DNA from: Phycisphaerae bacterium
GTDB taxonomy: Bacteria; Planctomycetota; Phycisphaerae; SM23-33
Direction of reading: 5' to 3'
DNA length: 64,000 nt
NCBI GenBank assembly: GCA_011050235.1
Contig: DRGC01000017.1
Location: 1-64,000, forward strand
Shown here: one piece after another, positions 9,440-17,553 of the stretch
Position numbering within the stretch: position 1 is the stretch's first letter
How the letters are laid out: every line of letters begins with the position of its first letter
Position numbers and translations under genes: made by a program
The notes under the pieces: model-generated
Seen by the model: only the letters and a program-made list of their open reading frames with translations
Databases searched by the model: none
Told to the model about the DNA's origin: nothing

Positions 9440-10501
9440 ATGAAGCCAGAAACGTATGAGATCCTCAACGACCCCGAACTCATCGCCATTCGCGATGACT
9501 ACTTCCGCCGCATGCAGGACGTCTACGACGGCTGCAACAACGGGCAGCCGGCCTTTGTGCTCTCGGGCCTGACGCCCCCCTGCGACGTGCCGGAAGGCGC
9601 ATCCCTCGAAGAGGAAATGCACCTGGGCTTCGACGCAATGGCCTCCGAAGCACACCTGATGCGTGACGATCGCATCTTCAGGCAGGTCGCCTCCGGCGCG
9701 TCGGGGCACGGGCTGGGCTGGGAGGACGACTTCTTCCCCCTGCCGGCTGAGCCTGACCCCGTAACCAAGCTTCGACGGATCGCCGAGCCGGTCGGCTGCC
9801 TGGAAATGCCCGACCTGGACAAGTGCCAAGGCTGGCAGAATATGAAACGCTCAACGGAGATCTTCCTGGAGGCCGACATCAAGCTGCCCCTGTTCACAGC
9901 CGTCGCCATGTCCGGGCCTATCGTCGAGGCGGTCAGTCTGTACGGCGCGGAGAAGTTCCTGCTGGCGATGCTCGACGATCCCGAGGCCGCGCGAAACGAC
10001 CTGCAGGTGCTCGCCAACATCGCCATCGAGATGCGCCAATGGTTCATAGACAACGTTCCCGAGCAGCAGCTCCAGGGCATCATCCACCGGCTTCGCGGCC
10101 AGCCGCCGGGCTACGGGCAAATCGACGGCTGCACCATCCAATTGCTCGGCCCCAACCACTACCGCGAGTTGGCCGGCCCCTGCGACGACGCGATCCTGAG
10201 CATCTACCCCAAAGGCGGCATGATCCACATCTGCGGCTACCACACGCACCACATTCCGTTCTGGCGCGAGATGAAATCGCTCAAGGTCCTGCAGCTTTCC
10301 GGCGACGCCATGACCGACCTGGCGATCTACCACAAGGAACTGCGTGACGACCAGCTCGTCTTCGTCAGCCCTCACGCGACGATGCTGTTGCCGCAGATCA
10401 TGGAAATCACCCAAGGCCGCCGCGTCATCATCGCCCTATACCCCAAGGACCTCGACAAGATCGAATCCGAAATCGACGCCTACGGGTTGGTGGGGGCTTA
10501 G
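9440..10501 (+). CDS. URO-D superfamily protein with HxCG zinc motif (corrinoid methyltransferase-like)
   Basis: 353 residues of the uroporphyrinogen-decarboxylase fold. Near residue 258 the sequence reads GGMIHICGYHTHHI. The H-x-C-G motif is the zinc-binding signature of MtaA/MtbA-type corrinoid-dependent methyltransferases in this superfamily, unlike true HemE. Other family-like features are the 'IEAVSLYGAEKFLLAMLDDPE' style helix and the C-terminal 'RRVIIALYPKDLDKIESEI'. It has its own upstream space of about 165 bp. The gene downstream is another URO-D family member in convergent orientation. No corrinoid protein or reductive activator is encoded nearby, so the methyl donor and acceptor are unknown. 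I am confident of the superfamily and less so of the methyltransferase role. Confidence 0.8.
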   Translation: MKPETYEILNDPELIAIRDDYFRRMQDVYDGCNNGQPAFVLSGLTPPCDVPEGASLEEEMHLGFDAMASEAHLMRDDRIFRQVASGASGHGLGWEDDFFPLPAEPDPVTKLRRIAEPVGCLEMPDLDKCQGWQNMKRSTEIFLEADIKLPLFTAVAMSGPIVEAVSLYGAEKFLLAMLDDPEAARNDLQVLANIAIEMRQWFIDNVPEQQLQGIIHRLRGQPPGYGQIDGCTIQLLGPNHYRELAGPCDDAILSIYPKGGMIHICGYHTHHIPFWREMKSLKVLQLSGDAMTDLAIYHKELRDDQLVFVSPHATMLLPQIMEITQGRRVIIALYPKDLDKIESEIDAYGLVGA

Positions 10502-10600
10502 CGGGCTGATTCATAGGGCAGGGCTACTTGACTGGATGATGCCGAGTTCCCAAGTGCTCACGTCTTCTCCTAGCTATGCCGCTAAACCTGTGCATCTCAA

Positions 10601-10692
10601 TGTCCAATTCCCAATGACCAATGACCAAAGAGAAACGGCCTCGTCCACCCGCGCGGCGGGCTTTTGGACATTGGTCATTGGACCTTGGTCAT
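10601..10692. repeat. Heptamer-repeat inverted element H1
   Basis: The left arm (10601-10628) is four 7-bp units TGTCCAA TTCCCAA TGACCAA TGACCAA. The right arm (10664-10691) is four units TTGGACA TTGGTCA TTGGACC TTGGTCA. The arms are imperfect reverse complements, with 13 bp perfectly paired (10611-10623 with 10669-10681), around a 35-nt spacer. The element sits between two convergent genes and could act as a bidirectional terminator. The same design recurs at 22813. Confidence 0.85.
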
Positions 10693-10698
10693 TTCTTG

Positions 10699-11805
10699 CT
10701 ACACCGCCAGGCCGCAGGTCTTGTCGATCAGGTCGGCGATCATGTCGATGCGCTGGATCTCGCAGGGCGCGGACAGTTCGTCCGAAACGCCCAGGATCAG
10801 CCGCGGGGCGAACATGTCGATCACGCGTTTGACGAAGTCCATCAGGTCGCCCACCGGGTAGTTGGGCAGGAAGTAGATCACGGGAATCATGTCCAGGACC
10901 ACGATCTGATCGCCGACGGCTTCCTTGATGCCTTCCAGCGTCATGTCGCCCATTGGCGCGACGGTCAGGGCCTCGACCGCGTGCAGGCCGGAATCTTTCA
11001 GGTAAGGCAGCAGGTGGCGGCTGTTGCCGTCCCAGTGGCTGTGGACATACCGGCCGCGGGCGGTCATGAGCTTGCTGATCTTCTTCCACCGCGGCATGCA
11101 GTAGCGTTCGAGGATCGGCGGCGGGGTGAACTCGTTGGTGGTGTGGTCGCCCAGGTTGAAGATGGAGCATGGGATATTGAAGATCTCCGCCAGCCACCGG
11201 TCGTCGCGGGCGTGACAGGTCTCGATGTAGGCGTCCATCTGCCTGGGACAGTCGGCCAGCAGATAGCACGCGTTCAGCAGCCCGCTCCAGCTCTTGATCA
11301 GGTCGGTGTAGGCATCGCTCTGGCACATAACCGTCGACGCGGCCCGGTCCCCCTGCTCGGCCTCGGACTCCGTGAAGGCGTTCGGCTCGATCTTGAACTG
11401 AACCGTCTCGGCCATCTTGGTCAAAATCGTCAACCCTTCGGCCGTGCTGACCGGGAACTCCTCGATCCGCTCGTTGACGACCTGGTCGCCTTCCCATACG
11501 CGCTTGGTCACGGTGCGCAGCTCGCCCCACGGCGTTTCGAGAATGCTCGCCACGTGGTTATGGTCGATCTCTTCCGTGCGGTGGCCGAACTCCTCCTCGC
11601 GCCACGACGACAGGCCGCTGGTGACGTTGTAGCGCGGCGAGCATCGCAGTTCGTCATATATCTCGAACCTGCCCATGCCCTTGAAGCGATCGGGCATGGT
11701 GTCGGTATTGCGGTGATGATCAGTCCACATCTCGATGCGAGGCTGCCACAGCACCTTGTCGGTCGTGCCTTGAAATATCGCCAGGTTCAGCTCTTTGCGT
11801 GTCAT
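10699..11805 (-). CDS. URO-D superfamily protein
   Basis: 368 residues. The overall pattern matches uroporphyrinogen-decarboxylase-like proteins common in anaerobes and Planctomycetota: an N-terminal 'RIEMWTDHHRNTDTMP' segment, the central 'GRYVHSHWDGNSRHLLPYL' segment with potential metal-ligand histidines at the end of a strand, and a later 'NYPVGDLMDFVKRVIDMFAP' barrel helix. It lacks the H-x-C-G motif seen in its convergent neighbour at 9440, so the two are different subfamilies. ATG 11805 is preceded by a purine-rich AAGGGATAC stretch. These proteins are not HemE. Methyl transfer or demethylation is the usual proposal, but no substrate can be assigned. About 65 bp separate it from the end of the FkbM gene, also on the minus strand. 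Confidence 0.8.
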   Translation of the reverse strand: MTRKELNLAIFQGTTDKVLWQPRIEMWTDHHRNTDTMPDRFKGMGRFEIYDELRCSPRYNVTSGLSSWREEEFGHRTEEIDHNHVASILETPWGELRTVTKRVWEGDQVVNERIEEFPVSTAEGLTILTKMAETVQFKIEPNAFTESEAEQGDRAASTVMCQSDAYTDLIKSWSGLLNACYLLADCPRQMDAYIETCHARDDRWLAEIFNIPCSIFNLGDHTTNEFTPPPILERYCMPRWKKISKLMTARGRYVHSHWDGNSRHLLPYLKDSGLHAVEALTVAPMGDMTLEGIKEAVGDQIVVLDMIPVIYFLPNYPVGDLMDFVKRVIDMFAPRLILGVSDELSAPCEIQRIDMIADLIDKTCGLAV

Positions 11806-11871
11806 TGAAAGTATCCCTTTGTTGGGGGGAGAGGTCGCCCTGCGGCAACGAATCGGGCCGAAGCGATGTCC

Positions 11872-12735
11872 CTAAGTCAGGGGCCGAAGCCAGACATTCC
11901 GGAGCTTGTTCGGCCGGTCAGCCAGCGCAGCCTTGAGCGTTTCGAGCGTTGCGGGCCGGATCTTGCGGCTCTTGACGAAGCGGATATCGTAGTCGCCCAC
12001 GTTGTCGAGCACCCAACTGACCAAATCGAGCGGGTGATAGCCGAAGGTCTTGCACGTGTTGGGGTTCAGCTCCATCAGAATGTGAGGCCGGGACGTCTTC
12101 AGCAGGCTTTCGGCGCCGCGAAGTGCAGCCAGTTCGGCCCCTTCCACGTCGAGCTTGATCGCCTTGATCGGCCGGTCGACCACATCCTCGATGCGAACGG
12201 CGGGGACGTCGAATTCCTGTTCGACCTGTAGGTCTTCGCGTTTGCCGAGCGAAACGGATCCGCTGTCGGCGTCGGCGAACCAGTACATCTTGGTCGTGAT
12301 GGCGCTGTCCCAGACGGCGCAGGCCTTCAGGTCGACATTGGCAAGGCTGTTCAGGCAGATGGTCTCTTCCAGGCGAGCGGCGGTTGGGGGCATGGGCTCG
12401 AAAGCGAACACCTTGCCCGTCGGTCCGACGCACCGCGATGCGAACAGTGTCAGAAAGCCCAGGTTGGCGCCGCCATCGACGTACACGTCGCCCGAGCCCA
12501 GCACGCGCCGAAGGATGCGGCGGAACATCAGTTCGTAGTTGTTCAGGTACATCCACCGTTCGGGCTCGTTGGCCAGGTCCAGGCGCATTCGGTAGGCGCC
12601 CTGAACGCCCGAATAGACGACCGGCCCGTCGTTTCGGGGCAGAGCTCTCCCGGCCCACTTGGCCAGTCGGTTCTTGTACCGGGTCCACGGGGCGACCTGA
12701 TTGAACCAACGAATCAGTCGAACCGGCGCCTGCAT
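11872..12735 (-). CDS. FkbM family SAM-dependent methyltransferase
   Basis: 287 residues starting at ATG 12735, with GGAGG about 7 nt upstream. Longer frames upstream lack support. The SAM-binding loop is YVDGGANLGFLTLFAS near residue 83. The family's second signature, KLDVEGAELAALRGAE, is near residue 190 and is followed by 'RPHILMELNP'. FkbM-type enzymes O-methylate sugars or polyketides. Being divergent from a glycosyltransferase and next to the dTDP-rhamnose genes, this one probably methylates a sugar in a surface polysaccharide. About 200 bp separate it from the divergent glycosyltransferase, so they may share a regulatory region. No signal peptide or membrane helix is visible, so it is cytoplasmic. 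Confidence 0.88.
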   Translation of the reverse strand: MQAPVRLIRWFNQVAPWTRYKNRLAKWAGRALPRNDGPVVYSGVQGAYRMRLDLANEPERWMYLNNYELMFRRILRRVLGSGDVYVDGGANLGFLTLFASRCVGPTGKVFAFEPMPPTAARLEETICLNSLANVDLKACAVWDSAITTKMYWFADADSGSVSLGKREDLQVEQEFDVPAVRIEDVVDRPIKAIKLDVEGAELAALRGAESLLKTSRPHILMELNPNTCKTFGYHPLDLVSWVLDNVGDYDIRFVKSRKIRPATLETLKAALADRPNKLRNVWLRPLT

Positions 12736-12939
12736 GAAATTCCTCCGCCGAACAAGCCCATCGGCAGCGGGGTTAGCGAAACGACAACAGGAGCGGCATT
12801 CTAGGGCTCGGCCGGGGCGTGAGCAAGCGAGCTTGTCGGGTGGACCTGGACCGATTGTCTGCCGGGAGCCCGAAGGGAGTTGTTCCGCACTTGAACGCCA
12901 AGTAACATCCTGCGTGCGTTCGAAGGAGCGCCGAGCGAC

Positions 12940-13923
12940 GTGAGCAACGCACTGGATCTGGCCATCATCATTGTGTCGTGGAATTGCAGTGACGCTTTGG
13001 CCGATTGTCTGCGCTCGCTGGCCGACGGCGCCCGTGAGGCCGACGATATGCTCAGCTATGAGACGGCCGTCGTCGACAATCGGTCCGCTGATGACACGGT
13101 CGAGCGTCTGCGCCGTGAGTTCCCGGACGTGCGCATAATCGCCAACGACAAGAACGTGGGATTCGCCGCGGCCAACAACCAAGGCATCGAGGCGACGACG
13201 GGGCGGCACGTCCTGCTGCTCAACCCCGACACGATCGTTGCTCCCGGGGCCCTGGTCACGCTGGTCCGAGCCCTGGAGGCCGATGCGACCATCGGGTGCC
13301 TGGGTCCGATGCTGCTCAATGCCGACGGGAGTCTTCAGCCTTCGGTTCGCCAACTGCCCACCGTGGCGGCGTTCTGTCATCGCTACACGCCGCTACGTAT
13401 GCTGAAGGTCTGCAAGGGCGCGTACGCTCGCTACAAGATGCGCGACTTTGACTACGACCGGGCAGCCGACGCTCCGTCGCTGGTCGGCGCGGCGATGTGC
13501 ATGCCGCGTCGCATCCTGCAACAGGTTGGGCTGATGGATGAACGGTTCTTCCTGTACTTCGAGGAAACCGATCTGTGTCGCCGGATCGCCGAGGCCGGCC
13601 ACCGCGTGTGCTATACGCCGGTCGCCCAAATCACCCACATTGGCAACGTCTCGGGCATCCAGAGCACGCCGGCGCTGCTGTATCGCCGGAGCATGCTGAA
13701 GTATGTGGCCAAATACGGGGGGGGGTGTGGGGGCATGAAAGCGTTTGGCCTGCTGGTCGGTATGTTCGTGCAGGAGTTGATGCAACTGACCTTCTGTGTG
13801 CCCGTGAGCGGCCTGATGTTTCTGTTCGGCCAGTGGCGGCCGGCCGCCAAGAAATGGCGACGAGCGGCCTACGCGGCGCGATTCCTTTTTCGCGACGGCT
13901 GGCAAATGCTCACGGGGAAGTGA
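12940..13923 (+). CDS. Family-2 glycosyltransferase (rhamnosyltransferase-like)
   Basis: 327 residues starting at GTG 12940, with AGGAG 12 nt upstream. It has the GT-A fold of GT2 enzymes: IIIVSWNCSDAL at the N-terminus, AVVDNRSADDT, LLLNPDT as the DxD-equivalent, and the acceptor-site block FFLYFEETDLCRRI, which is typical of the WbbL/rhamnosyltransferase branch. The C-terminus carries a hydrophobic segment (LVGMFVQELMQLTFCVPVSG) that probably lies at the membrane. It stands directly upstream of rmlACDB, so a natural role is transfer of L-rhamnose from dTDP-L-rhamnose onto a lipid-linked or cell-surface glycan. That donor assignment is inference from context. Confidence 0.88.
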   Translation: MSNALDLAIIIVSWNCSDALADCLRSLADGAREADDMLSYETAVVDNRSADDTVERLRREFPDVRIIANDKNVGFAAANNQGIEATTGRHVLLLNPDTIVAPGALVTLVRALEADATIGCLGPMLLNADGSLQPSVRQLPTVAAFCHRYTPLRMLKVCKGAYARYKMRDFDYDRAADAPSLVGAAMCMPRRILQQVGLMDERFFLYFEETDLCRRIAEAGHRVCYTPVAQITHIGNVSGIQSTPALLYRRSMLKYVAKYGGGCGGMKAFGLLVGMFVQELMQLTFCVPVSGLMFLFGQWRPAAKKWRRAAYAARFLFRDGWQMLTGK

Positions 13924-14034
13924 TCGCGCTAGGTCGGCGGCATGGCGTGGTCGCCGTCGACCCTCAGCTTGACTTGCCGATTCACCTTGCCGAGAATGCC
14001 TCTTTGGACACCTTCCTATAAGCGAGTAGGCGAT

Positions 14035-14916
14035 ATGAACTCCACCATGAAGGGCATTGTTCTTGCCGGTGGGCGGGGCACCCGGCTGCACCCGGTGACG
14101 CGCGCGGTGAGCAAGCAACTGCTTCCCGTGTACGACAAGCCGATGGTCTACTACCCCATCAGTTTGCTCATGCTGGCCGGCATCCGTGAGATTCTTGTGA
14201 TTTCCACGCCCGAGGATCTCCCGCAGTTCAGGAATCTCCTCGGTGACGGCCGTCGCCTGGGCGTGAGCTTCCACTACGCCGAACAGGCTCGCCCGGCCGG
14301 CCTGGCCGAAGCGTTCGTGATCGGCGCTCCGTTTATCGATGGCCATTCGGCCTGCCTGGTCCTGGGCGACAACATCTTGTTCGGCAACGGACTGACGGAA
14401 GTCCTTCGGCAGGGGGCGTCGATCAAGTCCGGCGCGTCGATTTTCGGCTACCGCGTCAGCAACCCGCAACGATACGGTGTGGTCGAGTTCAACGCCGCCG
14501 GCCAAGCCGTCAGCATCGAGGAAAAACCCGCCGAGCCCAAGAGCAAGTACGCCGTGCCGGGATTGTACTTCTATGATTCGCAAGTCGTCGAGCGAGCCCG
14601 ATCGCTAAAGCCCAGCGCACGCGGCGAGTTGGAAATTACCGACCTGAACCGTCTCTACATGGAGGCCGGCCAACTCGACGTGCAATTGCTGGGCCGGGGG
14701 ATCGCCTGGTTCGATACGGGCACGAACCGCAGCCTCCTGGAGGCGGGCAATTTTGTCGAAGCCATCGAAGAGCGACAGGGCATCAAGATCGCGTGTCTGG
14801 AGGAAATCGCGCTCGACCAGGGCTGGATCGACCTGTCGGACGTCCTGGCCGAGGCCGACACCATGGGCGACAGCGCCTACGCGCAGTACCTTCGTTCGCT
14901 GGCGGAGGATCGGTAA
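14035..14916 (+). CDS. rmlA: Glucose-1-phosphate thymidylyltransferase RmlA
   Basis: 293 residues from ATG 14035 (MNSTMKGIV); the second Met at 14047 is possible. It makes dTDP-glucose from glucose-1-phosphate and dTTP, the first step of dTDP-L-rhamnose synthesis. The signature [20 protein letters not shown] with [11 protein letters not shown] is at the N-terminus. VLGDNILFG supplies the metal-binding Asp, and SIEEKP and [12 protein letters not shown] match RmlA. The length is normal for the short RmlA form. The stop codon abuts the rmlC start, so A-C-D-B are clearly one operon. The ribosome-binding site is weak (GTAGG). Confidence 0.96.
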   Translation: MNSTMKGIVLAGGRGTRLHPVTRAVSKQLLPVYDKPMVYYPISLLMLAGIREILVISTPEDLPQFRNLLGDGRRLGVSFHYAEQARPAGLAEAFVIGAPFIDGHSACLVLGDNILFGNGLTEVLRQGASIKSGASIFGYRVSNPQRYGVVEFNAAGQAVSIEEKPAEPKSKYAVPGLYFYDSQVVERARSLKPSARGELEITDLNRLYMEAGQLDVQLLGRGIAWFDTGTNRSLLEAGNFVEAIEERQGIKIACLEEIALDQGWIDLSDVLAEADTMGDSAYAQYLRSLAEDR

Positions 14917-15486
14917 ATGATGCGCACCGACACCTCCCTGCCGGGCGTCTGCGTGCTCCAGCCGGTTGTTCATCCGGACGGCCGCGGTTACTTCCTGGAG
15001 ACCTATAACCAGCGGACATTCAACGATGTCGGCATCGAGAGTGTCTTCGTTCAGGACAATGAATCGTGCTCGCAAAAGGGCGTACTGCGGGGCCTGCATT
15101 ATCAGTTGGCCCACCCGCAAACAAAGCTGGTCCGCGTGCTGGCGGGGGAGATTTTCGACGTTGCCGTTGACGTTCGGCGCGGCAGCCCCACGTTCGGCCG
15201 GTGGGTGGGCGAAACACTTTCCGCCGAGAACAAGAAAATGCTGCTGGTCCCCGAGGGCTTCGCTCACGGCTTCCTGGTAATGCGCGACATGACTCAAGTT
15301 GCCTACAAATGCTCAGACTTCTACGCCCCGGCCGAAGAACGCGGCGTGATCTGGAACGATCCGGTGTTGGCCATTGCCTGGCCGTTGGAGGGCGATCCGA
15401 TCTTGTCAGACAAGGATCGGGCCTACGATAGGCTGGCCGATTGCGACCCCGAGCAGTTGCCCATTTTCGGTGAGGGCGGCTCATGA
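14917..15486 (+). CDS. rmlC: dTDP-4-dehydrorhamnose 3,5-epimerase RmlC
   Basis: 189 residues. It epimerises dTDP-4-keto-6-deoxyglucose at C3 and C5, step three of the rhamnose pathway. The cupin core is visible: FVQDNESCSQKGVLRGLHYQ with the catalytic His, KLVRVLAGEIFDVAVDVRRG, and PEGFAHGFLVMRD. The length is normal. It begins immediately after the rmlA stop codon and ends overlapping the rmlD start by 4 nt, so translation is probably coupled. In many bacteria rmlC follows rmlD; the order A-C-D-B is a common variant and not unusual in itself. Confidence 0.96.
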   Translation: MMRTDTSLPGVCVLQPVVHPDGRGYFLETYNQRTFNDVGIESVFVQDNESCSQKGVLRGLHYQLAHPQTKLVRVLAGEIFDVAVDVRRGSPTFGRWVGETLSAENKKMLLVPEGFAHGFLVMRDMTQVAYKCSDFYAPAEERGVIWNDPVLAIAWPLEGDPILSDKDRAYDRLADCDPEQLPIFGEGGS

Positions 15487-16325
15487 AGCTGCTGATCACC
15501 GGCGCCAAGGGGATGCTGGGCCGGACGCTGATGCGGCGGCTTGGCGAGCACGACTGTTGTGGTACGGATCTGGACGATTGTGATATCACCCGGGCCGATC
15601 AGGTGGACGCCGCCGTTGCGTCGTGGGAGCCAGACGTCGTGATCCACTGCGCCGCGATGACGGCGGTCGATGATTGCGAGATGCAATCGGACTTGGCGTT
15701 CGCGGTCAACGAAACGGGCTCGGCCAACGTGGCGGCCGCCTGCGGTCGCCACGGGGCGAGGCTCATCGCTATCTCCACGGACTACGTTTTCGCCGGCGAT
15801 CTGGATCGGCCGTATCTGGAGTCCGACCCCACCGGCCCGCGGACCGTGTATGGCGCGTCGAAATTGGCCGGTGAAGAGGCGATCCGCGCCGGATGTGCGG
15901 ATCATCTGATCTGTCGAGTGGCGTGGCTGTACGGGCCTGGCGGACCGAGCTTCCTGCACACCATGCTCAAGCTTGGCGCATCGGCGTCGGAATTGAAGAT
16001 CGTCGACGATCAGATCGGCAATCCGACATCGACCGACGCGGTGGCCGGTCACGTGCAGCTGTTATTGCGGGCGCCCGTTACGGGCGTTGCTCATCTCACT
16101 TGCGAGGGCGAAGCAACGTGGTACGCGTTCGCTCAGGAGATATTCCGGCTGGCGGACATGCCGGTCCCCCTGACCCCGTGCACGACGGCCGAGTTCCCGC
16201 GTCCGGCCCCGCGCCCGGCCAACTCACGGCTCGATAACGCCGCGCTTCGTCGGCACGACCTGCCTGCCATGCCGGACTGGCGGGCGGCTCTGGCCGACTT
16301 CATGCGAGAAAACCCCCATGGCTGA
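15483..16325 (+). CDS. rmlD: dTDP-4-dehydrorhamnose reductase RmlD
   Basis: 280 residues. It is an extended short-chain dehydrogenase that reduces dTDP-4-keto-L-rhamnose to dTDP-L-rhamnose. The nucleotide-binding loop is GAKGMLGRTL. The strand 'VVIHCAAMTAVDDCE' and the catalytic YGASKLAGE (Tyr and Lys) follow, then 'RVAWLYGPGGPSF', all typical of RmlD. It overlaps rmlC by 4 nt (ATGA) and rmlB by 8 nt, consistent with a translationally coupled operon. Confidence 0.95.
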   Translation: MKLLITGAKGMLGRTLMRRLGEHDCCGTDLDDCDITRADQVDAAVASWEPDVVIHCAAMTAVDDCEMQSDLAFAVNETGSANVAAACGRHGARLIAISTDYVFAGDLDRPYLESDPTGPRTVYGASKLAGEEAIRAGCADHLICRVAWLYGPGGPSFLHTMLKLGASASELKIVDDQIGNPTSTDAVAGHVQLLLRAPVTGVAHLTCEGEATWYAFAQEIFRLADMPVPLTPCTTAEFPRPAPRPANSRLDNAALRRHDLPAMPDWRAALADFMRENPHG

Positions 16326-17391
16326 AATATCTCACACCCCGAGAGTCGTCATGGTTACCGGCGGGGCGGGCTTCATCGGCAGCAATTTCGTTCGACACTT
16401 ATTGGCGGCCGACCCGGCGGTGCGGGTGATCAACTATGACGCCCTGACCTATGCGGGCACGTTGGCCAACCTCGAGGGCGTCGACGAGCAGTATGCGTCG
16501 CGCTATCGCTTTATCCAAGCCGACATCTGCGACGCCGACGCCGTTCGTGGCGTGATGACGGACGAGAACGTCGATACCCTTGTTCACCTCGCCGCCGAAA
16601 GCCACGTCGACCGGTCCATCGCCGAGCCGGGCGCATTCCTGCAGACAAACGTGATGGGCACCTACAATCTGCTCGAGGCCGCCCGGGAGGTCTGGAAGGG
16701 CCGGGACGATGTCCGGTTCCATCACGTGGGGACCGACGAGGTCTATGGCTCGTTGGAGCCGGAGGGGTACTTCACCGAAGAAACGCCCTATAATCCCAGC
16801 AGCCCTTACAGTGCGTCCAAGGCGGCGTCGGACCATTTGGTCAGCGCCTGGGCGCGCACCTACGGGGTGCCGGCGACGCTATCGTTGTGTTCGAACAACT
16901 ACGGCCCGTACCAATTCCCCGAGAAGCTGCTGCCCCTGATGATGTGCAACGCGCTGCTGGAGACCCCCCTACCGGTCTACGGGGACGGCAAGAACGTCCG
17001 CGACTGGCTGCACGTGGAAGACCACTGCAGGGCTTTGGACCTGATCGTCCGCCGAGGTGAACCCGGGCGCAGCTACAACATCGGCGGCAACAACGAGTGG
17101 CGAAACATCGACGTGGTCGAGTTGCTGTGTGATCTGCTTCAGAAGGCTCGGCCCCCCAAGCAGGTCAAGCACTACCGAGAGCTGATCACTTTCGTGCCGG
17201 ATCGCCCCGGGCACGACCGTCGTTACGCGATCGACGCCGAGAGAATCCGCAGCGAGTTGGGCTGGACGCCCGCATGGCAATTTGAGGATGGGCTGGCCCA
17301 GACGCTCCGGTGGTACTTGGACAACCAGCACTGGCTGGACCGAATCAGCCGCGAGAAATACGACGGCCGCCGATTGGGGCTGCTCGGCTAA
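16318..17391 (+). CDS. rmlB: dTDP-glucose 4,6-dehydratase RmlB
   Basis: 357 residues. It converts dTDP-glucose to dTDP-4-keto-6-deoxyglucose, step two of the rhamnose pathway. The NAD site reads GGAGFIGSNFVRHL. 'VHLAAESHVDRSI' and the catalytic YSASKAASDHLV follow. 'SNNYGPYQFPEKLLPLMMCN' and 'PVYGDGKNVRDWLHVEDHC' are hallmark RmlB segments. It overlaps the end of rmlD by 8 nt. It is the last gene of the operon; the next gene starts 162 bp later with its own candidate promoter. Confidence 0.96.
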   Translation: MAEISHTPRVVMVTGGAGFIGSNFVRHLLAADPAVRVINYDALTYAGTLANLEGVDEQYASRYRFIQADICDADAVRGVMTDENVDTLVHLAAESHVDRSIAEPGAFLQTNVMGTYNLLEAAREVWKGRDDVRFHHVGTDEVYGSLEPEGYFTEETPYNPSSPYSASKAASDHLVSAWARTYGVPATLSLCSNNYGPYQFPEKLLPLMMCNALLETPLPVYGDGKNVRDWLHVEDHCRALDLIVRRGEPGRSYNIGGNNEWRNIDVVELLCDLLQKARPPKQVKHYRELITFVPDRPGHDRRYAIDAERIRSELGWTPAWQFEDGLAQTLRWYLDNQHWLDRISREKYDGRRLGLLG

Positions 17392-17484
17392 CGGCGAATC
17401 GGTTGCCGCCGGTTCGGTGGGGTCCTCTGGGGAGGCCGACGGACGGCCATAGAATGTGCGGCGATCTGCGGGGCCGACCATGTT

Positions 17485-17514
17485 TTGCTTTTCGTGAACG
17501 CCCTTCGCTACACT
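17485..17514 (+). promoter_or_regulatory. Candidate sigma-70 promoter for malectin-sulfatase gene
   Basis: TTGCTT (17485-17490), an 18-bp spacer, then TACACT (17509-17514), about 40 bp before the ATG at 17554. The elements fit the consensus moderately well. Confidence 0.4.
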
Positions 17515-17553
17515 ACGGCCACTTACCTAACCAAGAGACCGGGAGCACAGGAC

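Noticed and set aside
10601-10692. Possible CRISPR array because of regularly spaced short repeats
   Set aside because: The unit is 7 bp, repeats are contiguous without spacers, arms are inverted, and no cas genes are visible.
12850-13015. Direct repeat CCGATTGTCTGC near the glycosyltransferase start
   Set aside because: Twelve bases, one of the copies inside coding sequence; chance occurrence is plausible in a window this size.
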